Shown here: positions 1 to 8,700 of the stretch, piece after piece
Layout: every line of letters starts with the position of its first letter
Position numbering within the stretch: the first letter of the stretch is position 1
NCBI GenBank assembly: GCA_016199325.1
Contig: JACQGW010000215.1
Location: 1-13,855, forward strand
Direction: 5' to 3'
Source: Chloroflexota bacterium
GTDB taxonomy: Bacteria > Chloroflexota > Dehalococcoidia > JACQGW01
DNA length: 13,855 bases
Made by a program: the position numbers and the translations under genes
The notes under the pieces: generated by a model
What the model saw: the letters and a program-made list of their open reading frames with translations, nothing else
The model's database searches: none
Told to the model about the DNA's origin: nothing

Positions 1-114
1 GTCATCAGCCTGCTCCGGTACGCCGGTGCGACCAACATTGCCCAAGCCAGACGCTGGTGCGATGCCCATCTCACCCTGACTCCCCTGCCTCTGACCGCCA
101 GCCTGATTACATGA
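1..114 (+). CDS. 3' fragment of a probable transposase (ISAs1-like)
   Basis: Frame 1 is open from the window edge to a TGA at 112-114, giving 37 residues. It contains the segment SLLRYAGATNIAQARRW. That pattern (a hydrophobic helix, then AGxxNIAxARR, then a short tail) resembles the extreme C-terminus of ISAs1-type DDE transposases. The stop is followed within 10 nt by an IS-end-like sequence (110-124), as expected where a transposase gene runs almost to the element boundary. The DDE catalytic residues would lie upstream, outside the window. The fragment is too short for a firm assignment; it could be the tail of another protein. Confidence 0.4.
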   Translation, partial: VISLLRYAGATNIAQARRWCDAHLTLTPLPLTASLIT

Positions 115-124
115 GAAAGCCCTG
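110..124. mobile_element. Possible right terminal repeat of an insertion sequence
   Basis: On the minus strand this reads CAGGGCTTTCTCATG, starting with CAGGG as ISAs1-family ends often do (recalled, not checked). It overlaps the stop codon of the putative transposase. The partner repeat and any target duplication would be outside the window, so this rests on position and resemblance only. Confidence 0.25.
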
Positions 125-143
125 TGAAACATGCCGGGTTTTA

Positions 144-173
144 TTGACGCGGTTCAGGGGGTTGTGCTATGAG
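144..173 (+). promoter_or_regulatory. Candidate sigma70-type promoter upstream of the 321 gene
   Basis: TTGACG at 144-149 matches five of six bases of the -35 consensus. After 18 bases comes TATGAG at 168-173, preceded by TG at 165-166 as in an extended -10. The predicted start of transcription is near 180, about 140 nt before the first gene. The -10 is only a fair match. Confidence 0.3.
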
Positions 174-320
174 AGTGCTGGCAGTCGCTCGGCTCCCAGT
201 AGCAGGGTCAACACTGGCGGTATGGACAGCAGGGCGTAAGCAAAAGAGCGACCTGCCGGCACCCCAGAGGTCGCAGGACGTACGCGGCTGACCGGGTTGA
301 GAAGACGAGGGAGGTCCGGA

Positions 321-1154
321 ATGGGCAGAAGATTCGGCGGTAGACGGACCGTCGCGGGCCTGCTGGTTGTCGTTTGCATTGTCGTGGTAGGCTTGTATGT
401 AATGATCACCCAACCCAGTGTGGGCGTTGCTTCACCTCCAAGAACGCCGGGCCCCGACCCCAACTACGTGTTCAATCCTACGGCCTACCCACCCTCGCCA
501 ACGCCGGGCGGTCCACCGACGGCGACACCCCGCCCCATGAGCATGTTTCCCCCCGCACCCACACCCCAGGCGCCGACGGACATGCCGCCGCACGAGTTCT
601 TCCGGACGCTTCCGACGCCGCTGCCCGGTGGGCCTGAACGTCCCGCTACCGGGACGTTCAGCGCCACTGAGAGCCAATACATCACCCCGACGGGAATTAT
701 TCGGTCAGTCGCGATCATTGCGATTGGCACCGTGGAGGAAGTCCAAGCCGCCCGTTGGTCAACACCCGATGGCAAGCGACCGGACTTCAGGGCGATGGGG
801 TTAGATCGTTCCGCGATCGGTGACTGGGACTCAGGAACTGCGATCATCACGCCGGTGGTCCTCCATGTCGAGGAGTACCTGAAGGGGGCACAACCTGCTG
901 ACCGCCTGATCCTCCGCACCTATGGGGGCCGAGTTGGCCAGGATGCTTTGGGCGTGAACTGGCCAACCATGGAGATTCTCCGGGTGCCGGGACAACGCGT
1001 TATCGTCTATCTGACTCAGCCCAAGGAAGGGCCGTTTTGGCGTCCGGTTCAGGCCCTTGGCCTCAAGCCAGATGGCACAACGGTTCCACGGTACGGCGTC
1101 TCTGTCAAGGAAGATGAGATCAGAAAAGCGATTAGCCACGCGCTCGCACAGTAG
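321..1154 (+). CDS. Membrane-anchored or exported protein with Pro/Thr-rich linker, function unknown
   Basis: The gene encodes 277 residues. ATG 321 is chosen because a GAGG (311-314) lies 6 nt upstream; an in-frame TTG at 297 would only add Arg-rich residues. Residues 1-9 are Arg-rich and 11-30 form one strong hydrophobic helix, a signal anchor or uncleaved signal peptide. Residues about 38-110 are dominated by Pro and Thr, a typical extracytoplasmic linker. The remainder (about 115-277) is a compact domain with IGTVEEV near its start, then HVEEYLKG, a glycine-rich YGGRVGQ and a hydrophobic VIVYLTQP strand. This pattern recurs in unnamed secreted bacterial proteins. No catalytic motif or cysteine pattern is visible. 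It probably pairs with the secreted protein encoded at 1338-2018. Confidence 0.75.
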   Translation: MGRRFGGRRTVAGLLVVVCIVVVGLYVMITQPSVGVASPPRTPGPDPNYVFNPTAYPPSPTPGGPPTATPRPMSMFPPAPTPQAPTDMPPHEFFRTLPTPLPGGPERPATGTFSATESQYITPTGIIRSVAIIAIGTVEEVQAARWSTPDGKRPDFRAMGLDRSAIGDWDSGTAIITPVVLHVEEYLKGAQPADRLILRTYGGRVGQDALGVNWPTMEILRVPGQRVIVYLTQPKEGPFWRPVQALGLKPDGTTVPRYGVSVKEDEIRKAISHALAQ

Positions 1155-1204
1155 CGTATAGGTAGCAGACCCTGACACTTGGGATGTCAGAAAGGGTGCA
1201 TGAC

Positions 1205-1468
1205 GTGAGGAGAAGAAGGGGGTCCATCTACGCACTCAACGTACTGGCCATGCTCATCATGGTGGTTACATCGTTCCTGCCAACTGTTCCTGTGCAGGGA
1301 TTTGCACCCAGGAACGACATATCGGGCCAGGTTCGGTATGCGCGATGGCGAGATGTTCCGAAAGCTGCTGCTCCTGGCCATGAGCTTGCTTCTCGTGAGC
1401 CTTGCGGGTGGACTCTTGCTGACCGAATACACGCGGGCGCAAACGCCAACCGTTCGAACCCCGCCTGA
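1205..1468 (+). CDS. Doubtful short ORF with signal-peptide-like N-terminus
   Basis: A GTG at 1205 follows AGGG (1193-1196) at 8 nt and opens with four Arg and a hydrophobic stretch (YALNVLAMLIMVVTSFL), ending near VPVQG like a cleavable signal peptide. From about 1338 the frame overlaps the next gene and reads as an out-of-frame shadow. It may be a remnant of a truncated secreted protein, a very small secreted product, or chance. No homologue is recognised. Confidence 0.18.
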   Translation: MRRRRGSIYALNVLAMLIMVVTSFLPTVPVQGFAPRNDISGQVRYARWRDVPKAAAPGHELASREPCGWTLADRIHAGANANRSNPA

Positions 1469-2018
1469 TCGGTCGGTACCGCCACGTCCTCTCGTCGGCG
1501 CTTCGCCGGAGGAGGTTGGCCGGTACGCGGTTGGGTTTGCTCAGGCGCACTTTCCAAGCCCAAGCGGGAGGGTCCCCACCGTCCGCCTGGTGAAACCGAT
1601 CGTCTTGGCCGACCTTCCAACACTGGGGCTTGGTAGTCCGCCCAGCCCTGCCGGTGAGGAACCGCCGCTGATGCTCGTGATCCTGCAAGGCGAGTTCGAG
1701 ACGACCAGTATGCATGCTGGTTTGATCCGGCAGGATCCAAAGGAGCGACCTCCGGTGCCCTACATCGGGTTCGTGTTCGACCTCCGAGCCGGTCTCCCAA
1801 TGCTGATACTACCCTCATCCGATGGGTCGCGCTTTCGGATCGCCCTCAACGATCCGAGCCTGCCAATTCCGACCCCGACGAGATCACCACAGGAGATGCC
1901 GACGCCACTGGGTGGAAAACCGGTCACGTGGCCACCGCCAGGGCAGTCGTTTGCGCCGGCGACGAAGCCGCTCCCGTACGGGGCCGTCGTGCCGGGGGGT
2001 ACGCCGCCGGCCCGGTAG
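1338..2018 (+). CDS. Secreted proline-rich protein, function unknown
   Basis: The gene encodes 226 residues from ATG 1338, which has a weak AGG 6 nt upstream; ATG 1353 (MFRKLLLLA) is an equally good alternative. The N-terminus is a clear signal peptide: Arg and Lys, then LLLLAMSLLLVSLAGGLLL, with a likely cleavage site after TRA before QTP. The mature protein starts with a Pro-rich stretch and has a central domain (about residues 50-175) containing LMLVILQGEFE and YIGFVFDLRAGLPMLI. It ends in a Pro/Thr-rich tail. The lipobox cysteine needed for a lipoprotein is absent. It lies 183 nt after the first secreted protein and shares its Pro/Thr style, suggesting a related surface role, but no domain family is recognised. 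Confidence 0.7.
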   Translation: MRDGEMFRKLLLLAMSLLLVSLAGGLLLTEYTRAQTPTVRTPPDRSVPPRPLVGASPEEVGRYAVGFAQAHFPSPSGRVPTVRLVKPIVLADLPTLGLGSPPSPAGEEPPLMLVILQGEFETTSMHAGLIRQDPKERPPVPYIGFVFDLRAGLPMLILPSSDGSRFRIALNDPSLPIPTPTRSPQEMPTPLGGKPVTWPPPGQSFAPATKPLPYGAVVPGGTPPAR

Positions 2019-2084
2019 CTCTCCCGTAGCTGTCTGCAAGGGGTCAGCGGTGCATGACTCCGGCAGAGAGTCGGGCGCTACTGC

Positions 2085-2441
2085 ATGCGCGAGTTCATGA
2101 CGCCAGAGCAAGTGGCCGACTACCTGCAACTCAACAAGGACACGGTCTACCGGCTGATTCGGAGCAAGAAGCTGCCCGCTACTCGGATCGGGCGGGCCTA
2201 CCGCATCCCCAAAGAAGACCTGGATCTGTTCATGCAGGCCAACAGCACCCGCCCAGCCGTCCGCGAGATGCTTTTCCGCCGGTTCATGGTGATTGCCGAG
2301 CGCCATGCGAACGTCCCCTCCGACCGCCTCCTGGAAGAGCTGGAGCGGGAGGACCAGGCTCTTTGCTGCGCGCCGCCAAGCCCCCATGAAAACCCGCACG
2401 CGGAGGCGGCACAGCGCGGACCATCCGAGCTGCGAACGTGA
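2085..2441 (+). CDS. Helix-turn-helix DNA-binding protein, excisionase (xis/BldC-like) family
   Basis: The gene encodes 118 residues from ATG 2085; ATG 2097, which begins directly at MTPEQVADYL, is also possible, and neither has a good Shine-Dalgarno. Residues 5-52 are the classic small winged HTH: MTPEQVADYLQLNKDTVYRL, then a basic recognition stretch (IRSKKLPATRIG) and the wing RAYRIPKEDLDLF. Residues 58-92 form an amphipathic charged helix (REMLFRRFMVIAERH, LLEELERED). The last 27 or so residues are low-complexity, and the final 10 are encoded by the repeat beginning at 2409, so the natural C-terminus may have been replaced. Such proteins bind DNA as small regulators or recombination directionality factors. 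With a transposase fragment 2 kb away but no integrase visible, the role is undetermined. Confidence 0.8.
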   Translation: MREFMTPEQVADYLQLNKDTVYRLIRSKKLPATRIGRAYRIPKEDLDLFMQANSTRPAVREMLFRRFMVIAERHANVPSDRLLEELEREDQALCCAPPSPHENPHAEAAQRGPSELRT

Positions 2442-2568
2442 ATGAGCGGATCCCCGGCGTGCGGGCGTGGACCGCGCGCCAGGCTCGAAGGCCGCACAGC
2501 GCGGACCATCCGAGCTGCGAACGTGAGTGAGCGGATCCCCGGCGTGCGGGAGTGGCCCGCGCGCCAGG
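2409..2568. repeat. Two 75-bp direct repeats, 85-bp period
   Basis: 2409-2483 and 2494-2568 are nearly identical, differing at only a few positions (for example GTGAATGAGC against GTGAGTGAGC). Each copy starts GCACAGCGCGGACC and ends GCGCGCCAGG. The first copy overlaps the 3' end of the HTH gene and supplies its last codons and stop. Both have a GC-rich internal palindrome, which suggests a mobile or amplified hairpin element. Confidence 0.85.
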
Positions 2569-2795
2569 GAGCCGCTCACTCACGTTCGCAGCTCGGTTCG
2601 GTGCCCCCCACCGGAGTCGCTCGTGGGCAAGCATAGTCGAGCCCCTGCCGCCCGAGGGCGCACTTGCGAGTGCGCACTACGAACCTGCGTGCCCGCTTCC
2701 GCTGCCTCTGCGGCTCAGGATGCACTTCCACCTTCTTCCCAACGCCGTCCTGTGCGCCCTCCCAATCGTGAAACGGATCACAAAGCGGACTTTCG
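2442..2795. other. Intergenic stretch without a supportable gene
   Basis: Between the HTH gene and the redox operon there is only repeat sequence (2409-2596), a small GCGCACT-TGCG-AGTGCGC hairpin at 2658-2675 followed by GTGCGCACTACGAAC (2670-2684), and then the promoter. Short open frames here are translations of the palindromic repeats and have no ribosome-binding site. Confidence 0.6.
2510..2596. repeat. Long palindrome: perfect 25-bp arms, nested stem
   Basis: Arm 2510-2534 is the exact reverse complement of 2572-2596. Inside, GGCGTGCGGG (2541-2550) pairs with CCCGCGCGCC (2556-2565) with one G-T wobble around an AGTGG loop, so about 87 nt can fold into one long hairpin. The left arm is also part of the second 75-bp direct repeat. 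There is no T-tract after it, so it is not an obvious intrinsic terminator, though it would insulate the upstream gene from the redox operon. Confidence 0.85.
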
Positions 2796-2824
2796 TTGAT
2801 TAACCGGGTGGTCCGTGCTATATA
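2796..2824 (+). promoter_or_regulatory. Sigma70-like promoter of the kor-hdr operon
   Basis: TTGATT (2796-2801) and TATATA (2819-2824) are separated by exactly 17 bases. This AT-rich patch stands out against the surrounding GC-rich sequence. Transcription would begin near 2831, leaving a leader of about 64 nt before ATG 2895. It also argues against using the in-frame TTG at 2796 as the ferredoxin start codon. Confidence 0.55.
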
Positions 2825-2894
2825 CCTTTGGTCGCGGAGGGCGGTGGAACAGGCTGCCGAGCGGCCAGACCCCGGACCTGGGGAGCATGGGACC

Positions 2895-3164
2895 ATGGCC
2901 GCAACGCTGACGCGCCAACCGCTGGGTCTCGCCGCCGTGCGCCTGCCGCGGGGGCAGGTGTACACGATTCCCGACCGCTGTAAGGAATGCAGTTTCTGCA
3001 TCGAGTTCTGCCCCGAGGACGTCCTCGTCGAGTCCGACACCATCAACGCCAAGGGGTATCACTACCCCGTCGTCGCCACCGGCAAGGAGGCCGCCTGCGT
3101 CAACTGCGGCTTCTGCCAGATCATCTGCCCCGAGTTCGCCATCTACACCGTCGAGGTGGCCTGA
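2895..3164 (+). CDS. korD: 2-oxoacid:ferredoxin oxidoreductase delta subunit, 2x[4Fe-4S] ferredoxin
   Basis: The gene encodes 89 residues. ATG 2895 follows GGGAG (2881-2885) at 9 nt; longer in-frame starts would include the promoter. Two complete [4Fe-4S] motifs are present: CKECSFCIEFCP and CVNCGFCQIICP, each CxxCxxCxxxCP, separated by a longer loop (VESDTINAKGYHYPVVA) usual in KorD/VorD-type delta subunits. It would carry electrons from the TPP site of the alpha-beta catalytic core to the external acceptor, in the cytoplasm. The stop overlaps the next start by one base (TGATG at 3162-3166), so it should be translationally coupled to the alpha subunit. It is the first gene of the operon. Confidence 0.9.
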   Translation: MAATLTRQPLGLAAVRLPRGQVYTIPDRCKECSFCIEFCPEDVLVESDTINAKGYHYPVVATGKEAACVNCGFCQIICPEFAIYTVEVA

Positions 3165-4351
3165 TGGCGCCCGCCAGGATCCTTGCCGGACGCCACTTCA
3201 TCAACGGCGACGTCGCCTGCGCCGAGGGCGCGCTGGCGGCCGGCTGCACCTTCTTCGCCGGATACCCGATCACGCCGTCGACGGAGATCGCCGAGCGGCT
3301 GGCCCGCCGCCTGCCGGAGATCGGCGGCTGCTACGTCCAGATGGAGGACGAGCTCGGCTCGATGGCCGCCGTGCTCGGGGCGGCCTGGGGCGGCGCCAAA
3401 GCGATGACGGCGACCTCAGGTCCGGGCTTCACGCTGATGATGGAGAACATCGGGCTCGGCGTCATGACCGAGACCCCCTGCGTCGTCGTCGACGTCCAGC
3501 GCGGCGGGCCTTCGACCGGATTGCCGACGCTCGTCGCCCAGGCCGACGTGATGCAGGCCAAGTGGGGATCCCACGGCGACTGGGAGCCGATCGCCTACGC
3601 GCCGTCGTCGTGCCAGGAGATGTTCGACCTGACCGTCAAGGCGTTCAACATGGCGGAACGGCTGCGGACGCCGGTCTTCGTCATGGCCGACGAGGTGGTG
3701 GGCCACCTGACCGAGCGGGTCGACATCCCGCCGGCCCATGATCTGCTCCTGGTCGACCGGAAGGGGCCGGCGTCGCCGCCGGGCAACGGCTTCCGGGCCT
3801 TCGCGCCGGGGGAGGACCTCGTGCCGCCGATGCCGCCGGTCGGCGCCGGCTACCGGATCCACGTCACCGGCCTGACGCACGACGAGCGCGGCTACCCGGT
3901 GACGACGGCCGAGGTACACGAGCGGCTCGTCCGCCGGCTCAGCGAGAAGGTCCGCCGCCACGCGCCGGAGATCGTCGCGACCGAAACCGCATTCCTCGAC
4001 GACGCCGAGGTGGTCGTCGTCTGCTACGGCTCCTCCGCCCGGGTGGCCAGACGGGCGGTCGGCGAAGCCCGGGCAAGCGGCGCCCGAGTCGGGTTCGTGC
4101 GCCTCATCACCATCTGGCCCTTTGCCGGCGACCTCATCGCGGAGCTGGGCGAGCGTGTGCGTGCCTTCGTCGTCCCCGAGCTGAACCTGGGCCAGATCGC
4201 GCGCGAGCTCGAGCGCTTTACCGACAAGCCCGTCGTGCGCGTGAACCACGCCGGTGGGGAGCTCATTCGGCCGGAGGCCGTCCTCGCCGGAATCAGAGAG
4301 GGGATGGAATCAGATGGTCGCCCAGACTACCGGCGGCGCTCGCGTCGTTGA
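3164..4351 (+). CDS. korA: 2-oxoacid:ferredoxin oxidoreductase alpha subunit
   Basis: The gene encodes 395 residues from ATG 3164, coupled to the delta subunit. The pyrimidine-binding domain comes first: GYPITPSTE at residues 33-41 (the PITPS signature), TSGPG at 84-88 and RGGPSTG at 113-119, all diagnostic of KorA/VorA-type alpha subunits. The second half (VVVVCYGSSARVARRAV, then VGFVRLITIWPF) is the transketolase C-terminal-like domain II. With the beta subunit it catalyses CoA-dependent oxidative decarboxylation of a 2-oxoacid to acyl-CoA plus CO2 with reduction of ferredoxin, or the reverse. The motifs do not fix the substrate; 2-oxoglutarate is usual, but branched-chain 2-oxoacids are possible. 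The C-terminal 12 codons overlap the beta gene. Confidence 0.9.
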   Translation: MAPARILAGRHFINGDVACAEGALAAGCTFFAGYPITPSTEIAERLARRLPEIGGCYVQMEDELGSMAAVLGAAWGGAKAMTATSGPGFTLMMENIGLGVMTETPCVVVDVQRGGPSTGLPTLVAQADVMQAKWGSHGDWEPIAYAPSSCQEMFDLTVKAFNMAERLRTPVFVMADEVVGHLTERVDIPPAHDLLLVDRKGPASPPGNGFRAFAPGEDLVPPMPPVGAGYRIHVTGLTHDERGYPVTTAEVHERLVRRLSEKVRRHAPEIVATETAFLDDAEVVVVCYGSSARVARRAVGEARASGARVGFVRLITIWPFAGDLIAELGERVRAFVVPELNLGQIARELERFTDKPVVRVNHAGGELIRPEAVLAGIREGMESDGRPDYRRRSRR

Positions 4352-5153
4352 CTCACACCCCGTCGATACCTTCCTGCGCGCAGAACGGCTGCCGCACATC
4401 TGGTGCCCCGGCTGCGGCATCGGCACCGTCATGGACGCCTACGTCAAGGCGATCCACACCTCCGACATCCCGGTGGACCGGCACGTGTGCGTCTCCGGCA
4501 TCGGCTGCACCGGCCGAACCGCCGGGTACGTCAATCTCGACTCGTTTCATACGACGCACGGCCGCGCCATCGCCTTCGCGACGGGGCTGAAGCTCGCCAG
4601 GCCGGACCTCGAAGTCACCGTCTTCAGCGGCGACGGCGACCTCTTCGCCATCGGCGGCAACCACTTCCTCCACGCCGCCCGGCGGAACATCGACCTCAAC
4701 GTGATCTGCGTCAACAACTTCAACTACGGGATGACCGGCGGCCAGGGCGGGCCGACGACGCCCTACGGCTCGTTCACGACGACGACGCCGCTCGGCAACA
4801 AGGAGGGGCCGCTCAACCTGCCCCACTTCGCCGCCACCGCCGGCGCCGTCTTCGTCGCCCGCTGGACGGCGCTCCACGTGCGGCAGCTCCGGGTCTCCAT
4901 CGAGCGGGCGCTGCGCAAGCACGGCTTCACGTTCATCGAGATCCTGGCGCCGTGCCCGGTCTCCTACGGCAAGTCCAACGACCTGGGCGAAGGGATCGAC
5001 GAGATGCAGCTCTACCGCCGGCACTGCATCGTCGACGAGCGCGTCGACCTCGCCAGAGCCCAGGTCGACCTGACGACCGATGAGCCCATCTACCTTGGCA
5101 ACTTCGTGGACATCGACCGGCCGCTCTACGCGCCGGTGGGATCGGCAAAGTAG
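4314..5153 (+). CDS. korB: 2-oxoacid:ferredoxin oxidoreductase beta subunit, TPP-binding
   Basis: The gene encodes 279 residues. ATG 4314 has GAGAGGGG (4296-4303) about 10 nt upstream and overlaps korA by 38 nt; an upstream GTG at 4254 would extend it with an unlikely Arg-rich tail. Residues 30-35 WCPGCG and the later GIGCTG (62-67) supply cluster cysteines typical of beta subunits. GDGD (106-109) followed by NNFNYGMTGGQ (134-144) is the TPP/Mg2+ motif, GDG with a downstream NN. It forms the catalytic heterodimer with KorA in the cytoplasm. The order delta-alpha-beta-gamma and the overlaps mark a single complex. The length is normal for four-subunit Kor enzymes. Confidence 0.92.
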   Translation: MVAQTTGGARVVDSHPVDTFLRAERLPHIWCPGCGIGTVMDAYVKAIHTSDIPVDRHVCVSGIGCTGRTAGYVNLDSFHTTHGRAIAFATGLKLARPDLEVTVFSGDGDLFAIGGNHFLHAARRNIDLNVICVNNFNYGMTGGQGGPTTPYGSFTTTTPLGNKEGPLNLPHFAATAGAVFVARWTALHVRQLRVSIERALRKHGFTFIEILAPCPVSYGKSNDLGEGIDEMQLYRRHCIVDERVDLARAQVDLTTDEPIYLGNFVDIDRPLYAPVGSAK

Positions 5154-5168
5154 AGAGTGAGGCAACCT

Positions 5169-5711
5169 ATGCGCGCTGAGATTCGACTCGCCGGCTTCGG
5201 CGGACAGGGGATCATCCTCGCCGGCCACCTGATCGGCAAGGCGGTGGCGCTCTACGACGGCCGCTACGCCGCGCTCTCCCAATCGTACGGCCCGGAGGCG
5301 CGCGGCGGCGCCTGCTCCGCCGAGGTCGTCGTCGCCGACGAGCCCATCGACTACCCGCTGATCGGCGCACCCGACTACCTCGTCCTCATGTCGCAGGAGG
5401 CACTCCACAAGTACGACGAGGAGCGCGCCGGCGCCACCGCGGTGCTGATCGACGAGGACCTCGTCCAGCTCGACGCCAACGGGCCGCGGCTCCATCGCAT
5501 CCCGGCGACGCGCATCGCCGAGGGGCTGGGCAACAAGATCGCCGCCAACGTCGTGATGGTCGGGTTCTTCACCGCCGTGACCGGGGCGATCAGCCGCCAG
5601 GCCGCCGAAGAGGCGATCCGGAGCACGGTCCGGCCCCGAACCCTCGAGCTGAACCTTCGGGCCTTTGCGGCGGGCTACGCCCACGCCCGGGTGCCGGAGG
5701 CGGCGCGATGA
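5169..5711 (+). CDS. korC: 2-oxoacid:ferredoxin oxidoreductase gamma subunit
   Basis: The gene encodes 180 residues. ATG 5169 follows TGAGG (5158-5162) at 6 nt and is preferred over GTG 5157. The N-terminal signature GFGGQGIILAG (residues 9-19) and the central SYGPEARGGACSAEVVV are hallmarks of the gamma (POR/KOR catalytic gamma) domain, which helps bind CoA at the alpha-beta interface. It starts 15 nt after korB and ends in an ATGA overlap with the HdrA-type gene (5708-5711). That overlap couples translation of the oxidoreductase to the electron hub and is the strongest local evidence that they work together. Confidence 0.9.
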   Translation: MRAEIRLAGFGGQGIILAGHLIGKAVALYDGRYAALSQSYGPEARGGACSAEVVVADEPIDYPLIGAPDYLVLMSQEALHKYDEERAGATAVLIDEDLVQLDANGPRLHRIPATRIAEGLGNKIAANVVMVGFFTAVTGAISRQAAEEAIRSTVRPRTLELNLRAFAAGYAHARVPEAAR

Positions 5712-8700
5712 GCCTGCCGCCCAGCAAGAACGGCACTCCCCCGCGCGGCACCGTCCTGATCGTCGGCGGCGGTATCGCCGGCGTCCAGGCCGCGCTCGAC
5801 CTGGCCGAGGCCGGCGCCCGGGTCGTCCTCGTCGAGCGCTCGCCCTCCATCGGCGGCAAGATGGCCGCGCTCGACAAGAACTTCCCGACGCTCGACTGCT
5901 CCATCTGCATCGAGGCGCCGAAGCTCTCCGAGGTGGCCGAGCACCGGAACATCGAGGTGCTGGCGAACGCCGAGGTCGAGACGGTCGCTGGCGTCGCCGG
6001 GGCGTTTCGGGTGACGATCCGCCAGCGGCCCCGCCTCGTCACCGAGGAATGCACGCGCTGCGACGATTGCGTCCGCGCCTGCCCGGTCGTCGTCCCCAAC
6101 GAGTTCGACGCGGCGATGGCGCCCAGAAAGGCGATCTACACGCCGTTCCCGCAGGCGGTGCCCGGCGCCTACATGGTCGACCTGGAGCACTGCCTCAACG
6201 AGCCGCCGAACTACCTGCCGTGCGGCCGCTGCGTCGATGCCTGCGTGCCCAAGTGCATCGACTTCAACGACTTCCGCGAGCGGCGCCACGAGCGCGAGGT
6301 CGCCTCAATCATCGTCTCGACGGGCTTCGACCTGATCGACGCGACGGCGATCCGCGAGTACGGCTACGGCCGGCACCCCGACGTCCTGACCTCGTTCGAG
6401 CTGGAGCGGCTGCTGACCTCGGCCGGCCCGACGGGCGGCGAGATCGTCAAGCCGTCCAACGGCCACCACCCGGAACGAGTGCTGCTGGTCCTCTGCGTCG
6501 GCTCGCGCGACCGGCGGTACTACCGCTACTGCTCACGCTTCTGCTGCATGTACTCGATCAAACACGCCTTCCAGGCGGCCGACCACGGCGTCAAGCACGT
6601 GACCGTCATGTACATGGACATCCGCGCCTTCGGCAAGGGGTTCGACGCCTTCTACCAGCGGACCGAGGCCGAAGGCGTCGAGTTCGTCCGCGGGCGCCCG
6701 GCCAGGGTCACGCCGGTGGCCGGCTCAGACGGCGACGTCCTGCGCGTCCGCTATGAGGATACCGACCGCGGCATCGTGCAGACGGCCGACTTTGATATGG
6801 TCGTCCTGGCCACCGCGGTGCGGCCGCCCGATGGGCTGGCCGACCTCGCCCAGCGCCTCGGGGTGGAGCTCGACCCCGACGGCTTCGTCCAGTCGGTGGA
6901 GGACCGCGGCGGGCTGCTCCAGACGACACGGCCGGGCATCTACGTCGCCGGCTGCGCCTCCGGCCCCAAGGACATTCCGGACAGCGTCGCCGAGGCCGGC
7001 GCCGCAGCCGCCGCCGCGCTGACGCACGTCCGGGGCCGCGGCTGGCCCGAGGACCCGGCGGCCGCGCCGATCCCCGCCGACGGCGAGGCGCGGGTGGGCG
7101 TCTTCGTCTGCCGCTGCGGCTCCAACATCGCCGGAACGGTCGACACCGGTTCCGTCGCCGACTACGCGGCCTGTCTGCCGAACGTCGTTCACGCCGAGCA
7201 GACGATGTTCGCCTGCGCCGGCAATACTCAGCTCGCCATCGGCAGCACCATCGTCCAGAAGCAGATCAACCGGCTGGTCGTCGCCGCCTGCTCGCCGAAG
7301 ACCCACGAGGGGACGTTCCGCCGGACCGCCAGCCGCGCCGGGCTGAACCCGTACCTGCTGGAGATGTCCAACCTCCGCAACCACGACTCCTGGGTCCACA
7401 AGGAGGACCGGAGCGCGGCGACGCACAAGGCGCTGGACATGGTCAGGATGGCGGTCGACAAGTCACGTCTGCTCCGGCCCCTCCAAGGTCGCGAGCAGCC
7501 TGTGAAGCAGGCTGCCATCGTCGTCGGCGGCGGCATCGCCGGGCTGACGGCGGCGGCGAACCTGGCCGAGCAGGGCATTGAGACCCACCTGATCGAGCGC
7601 AAGCAGCAGCCGGGCGGCCTCCTGCGCCGCCTCCACCGGCTGGCGCCGGCCGGCGTCGAGGCCCGCTCGCTGGTCGACGACAGAATCCGGGCGGCGCTGG
7701 CCGCGGGGGTCCACCTGCACCTCGGAACCGAGATCGAGGTGATCAGCGGCCACATCGGCCACTACTCGGCGCGCCTGACCAACGGCGAGGAGATCGTCGC
7801 CGGCGCGGTCGTCATGGCGACCGGCGTCGAGCCCTACGTCCCCACCGAATTCGGCTACGGCCGTGACCCGCGGGTCATCACGAACCTCGACCTGGAAGCG
7901 CAGCATGGCGAGACGGCGGCCGAGCGGGTGACGTTCGTCGCCTGCGTGGGCTCGCGCAACGGGGAGCGCGGCTGCTCGCGCTACTGCTGCGCCTCGATGA
8001 TCCAGCAGGCGCTGGCGCTCCGTCGCCAGGGCAAGCGCGTGCGCGTCCTCTACCGCGACATCCGGACCTTCAGCCGGCACGCGGAGGAGATGTACGAAGA
8101 GGCGATGCGGGCCGGCGTCCAGTTCTTCCGCTACGACCCGGACGCGACGCCCGAGCAGGCCGTCGAATACGGCGACGGCGTCGTGACCTTCCGCGACGAG
8201 CTGCTGGGCTATCCCGTGGCGCTGCCGACCGACCTGCTGGTGCTCGTCGCCGGGCTGACGCCGGGGGTCGAGAACGTCTCGCAGCAGCTCAAGGTCGCCC
8301 ACAGCGAGGACGGCTTCCTGCTCGAAAAGCACCCGAAGCTCGGTCCGGCCGAGGCGGGCTCGCCGGGCATCTACCTTGCCGGCGCCTGCCAGGCGCCCAA
8401 GGACGTGCGGGAGTCGGTCGCCCAGGCGCTGGCCGCCGCCGCCAAGGCGAGCGCGCTGCTGGCGCGGGACACCATCACGAAGGAGCCGATCACCGGCCAG
8501 ATCGACGCCGACGCCTGCTCCGGCTGCGGCATCTGCGTCGAGACCTGCCCGTTCGGCGCCATCGAGCTCGTCAAGGGGAGCCGGAAGGTCAAGACCGCCG
8601 GCATCGTCGAGGCGGCCTGTGAGGGGTGCGGCACCTGCGCGGCGGCCTGCGAGTTCGACGCCATCACGATGCCGTACTTCACCGACAGCCAGATCATGGC

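Noticed and set aside
57..239. 60-codon open frame near the window start
   Set aside because: Overlaps the transposase-like 3' end in another frame and covers the candidate promoter; no coding signal.
2796..2894. TTG start extending the ferredoxin subunit by 33 residues
   Set aside because: The extension would begin in the -35 box and is not ferredoxin-like; ATG 2895 has a proper Shine-Dalgarno.
4353..5684. 443-codon open frame on the minus strand
   Set aside because: Antisense shadow of korB and korC, which have unmistakable TPP and gamma-subunit motifs on the plus strand.
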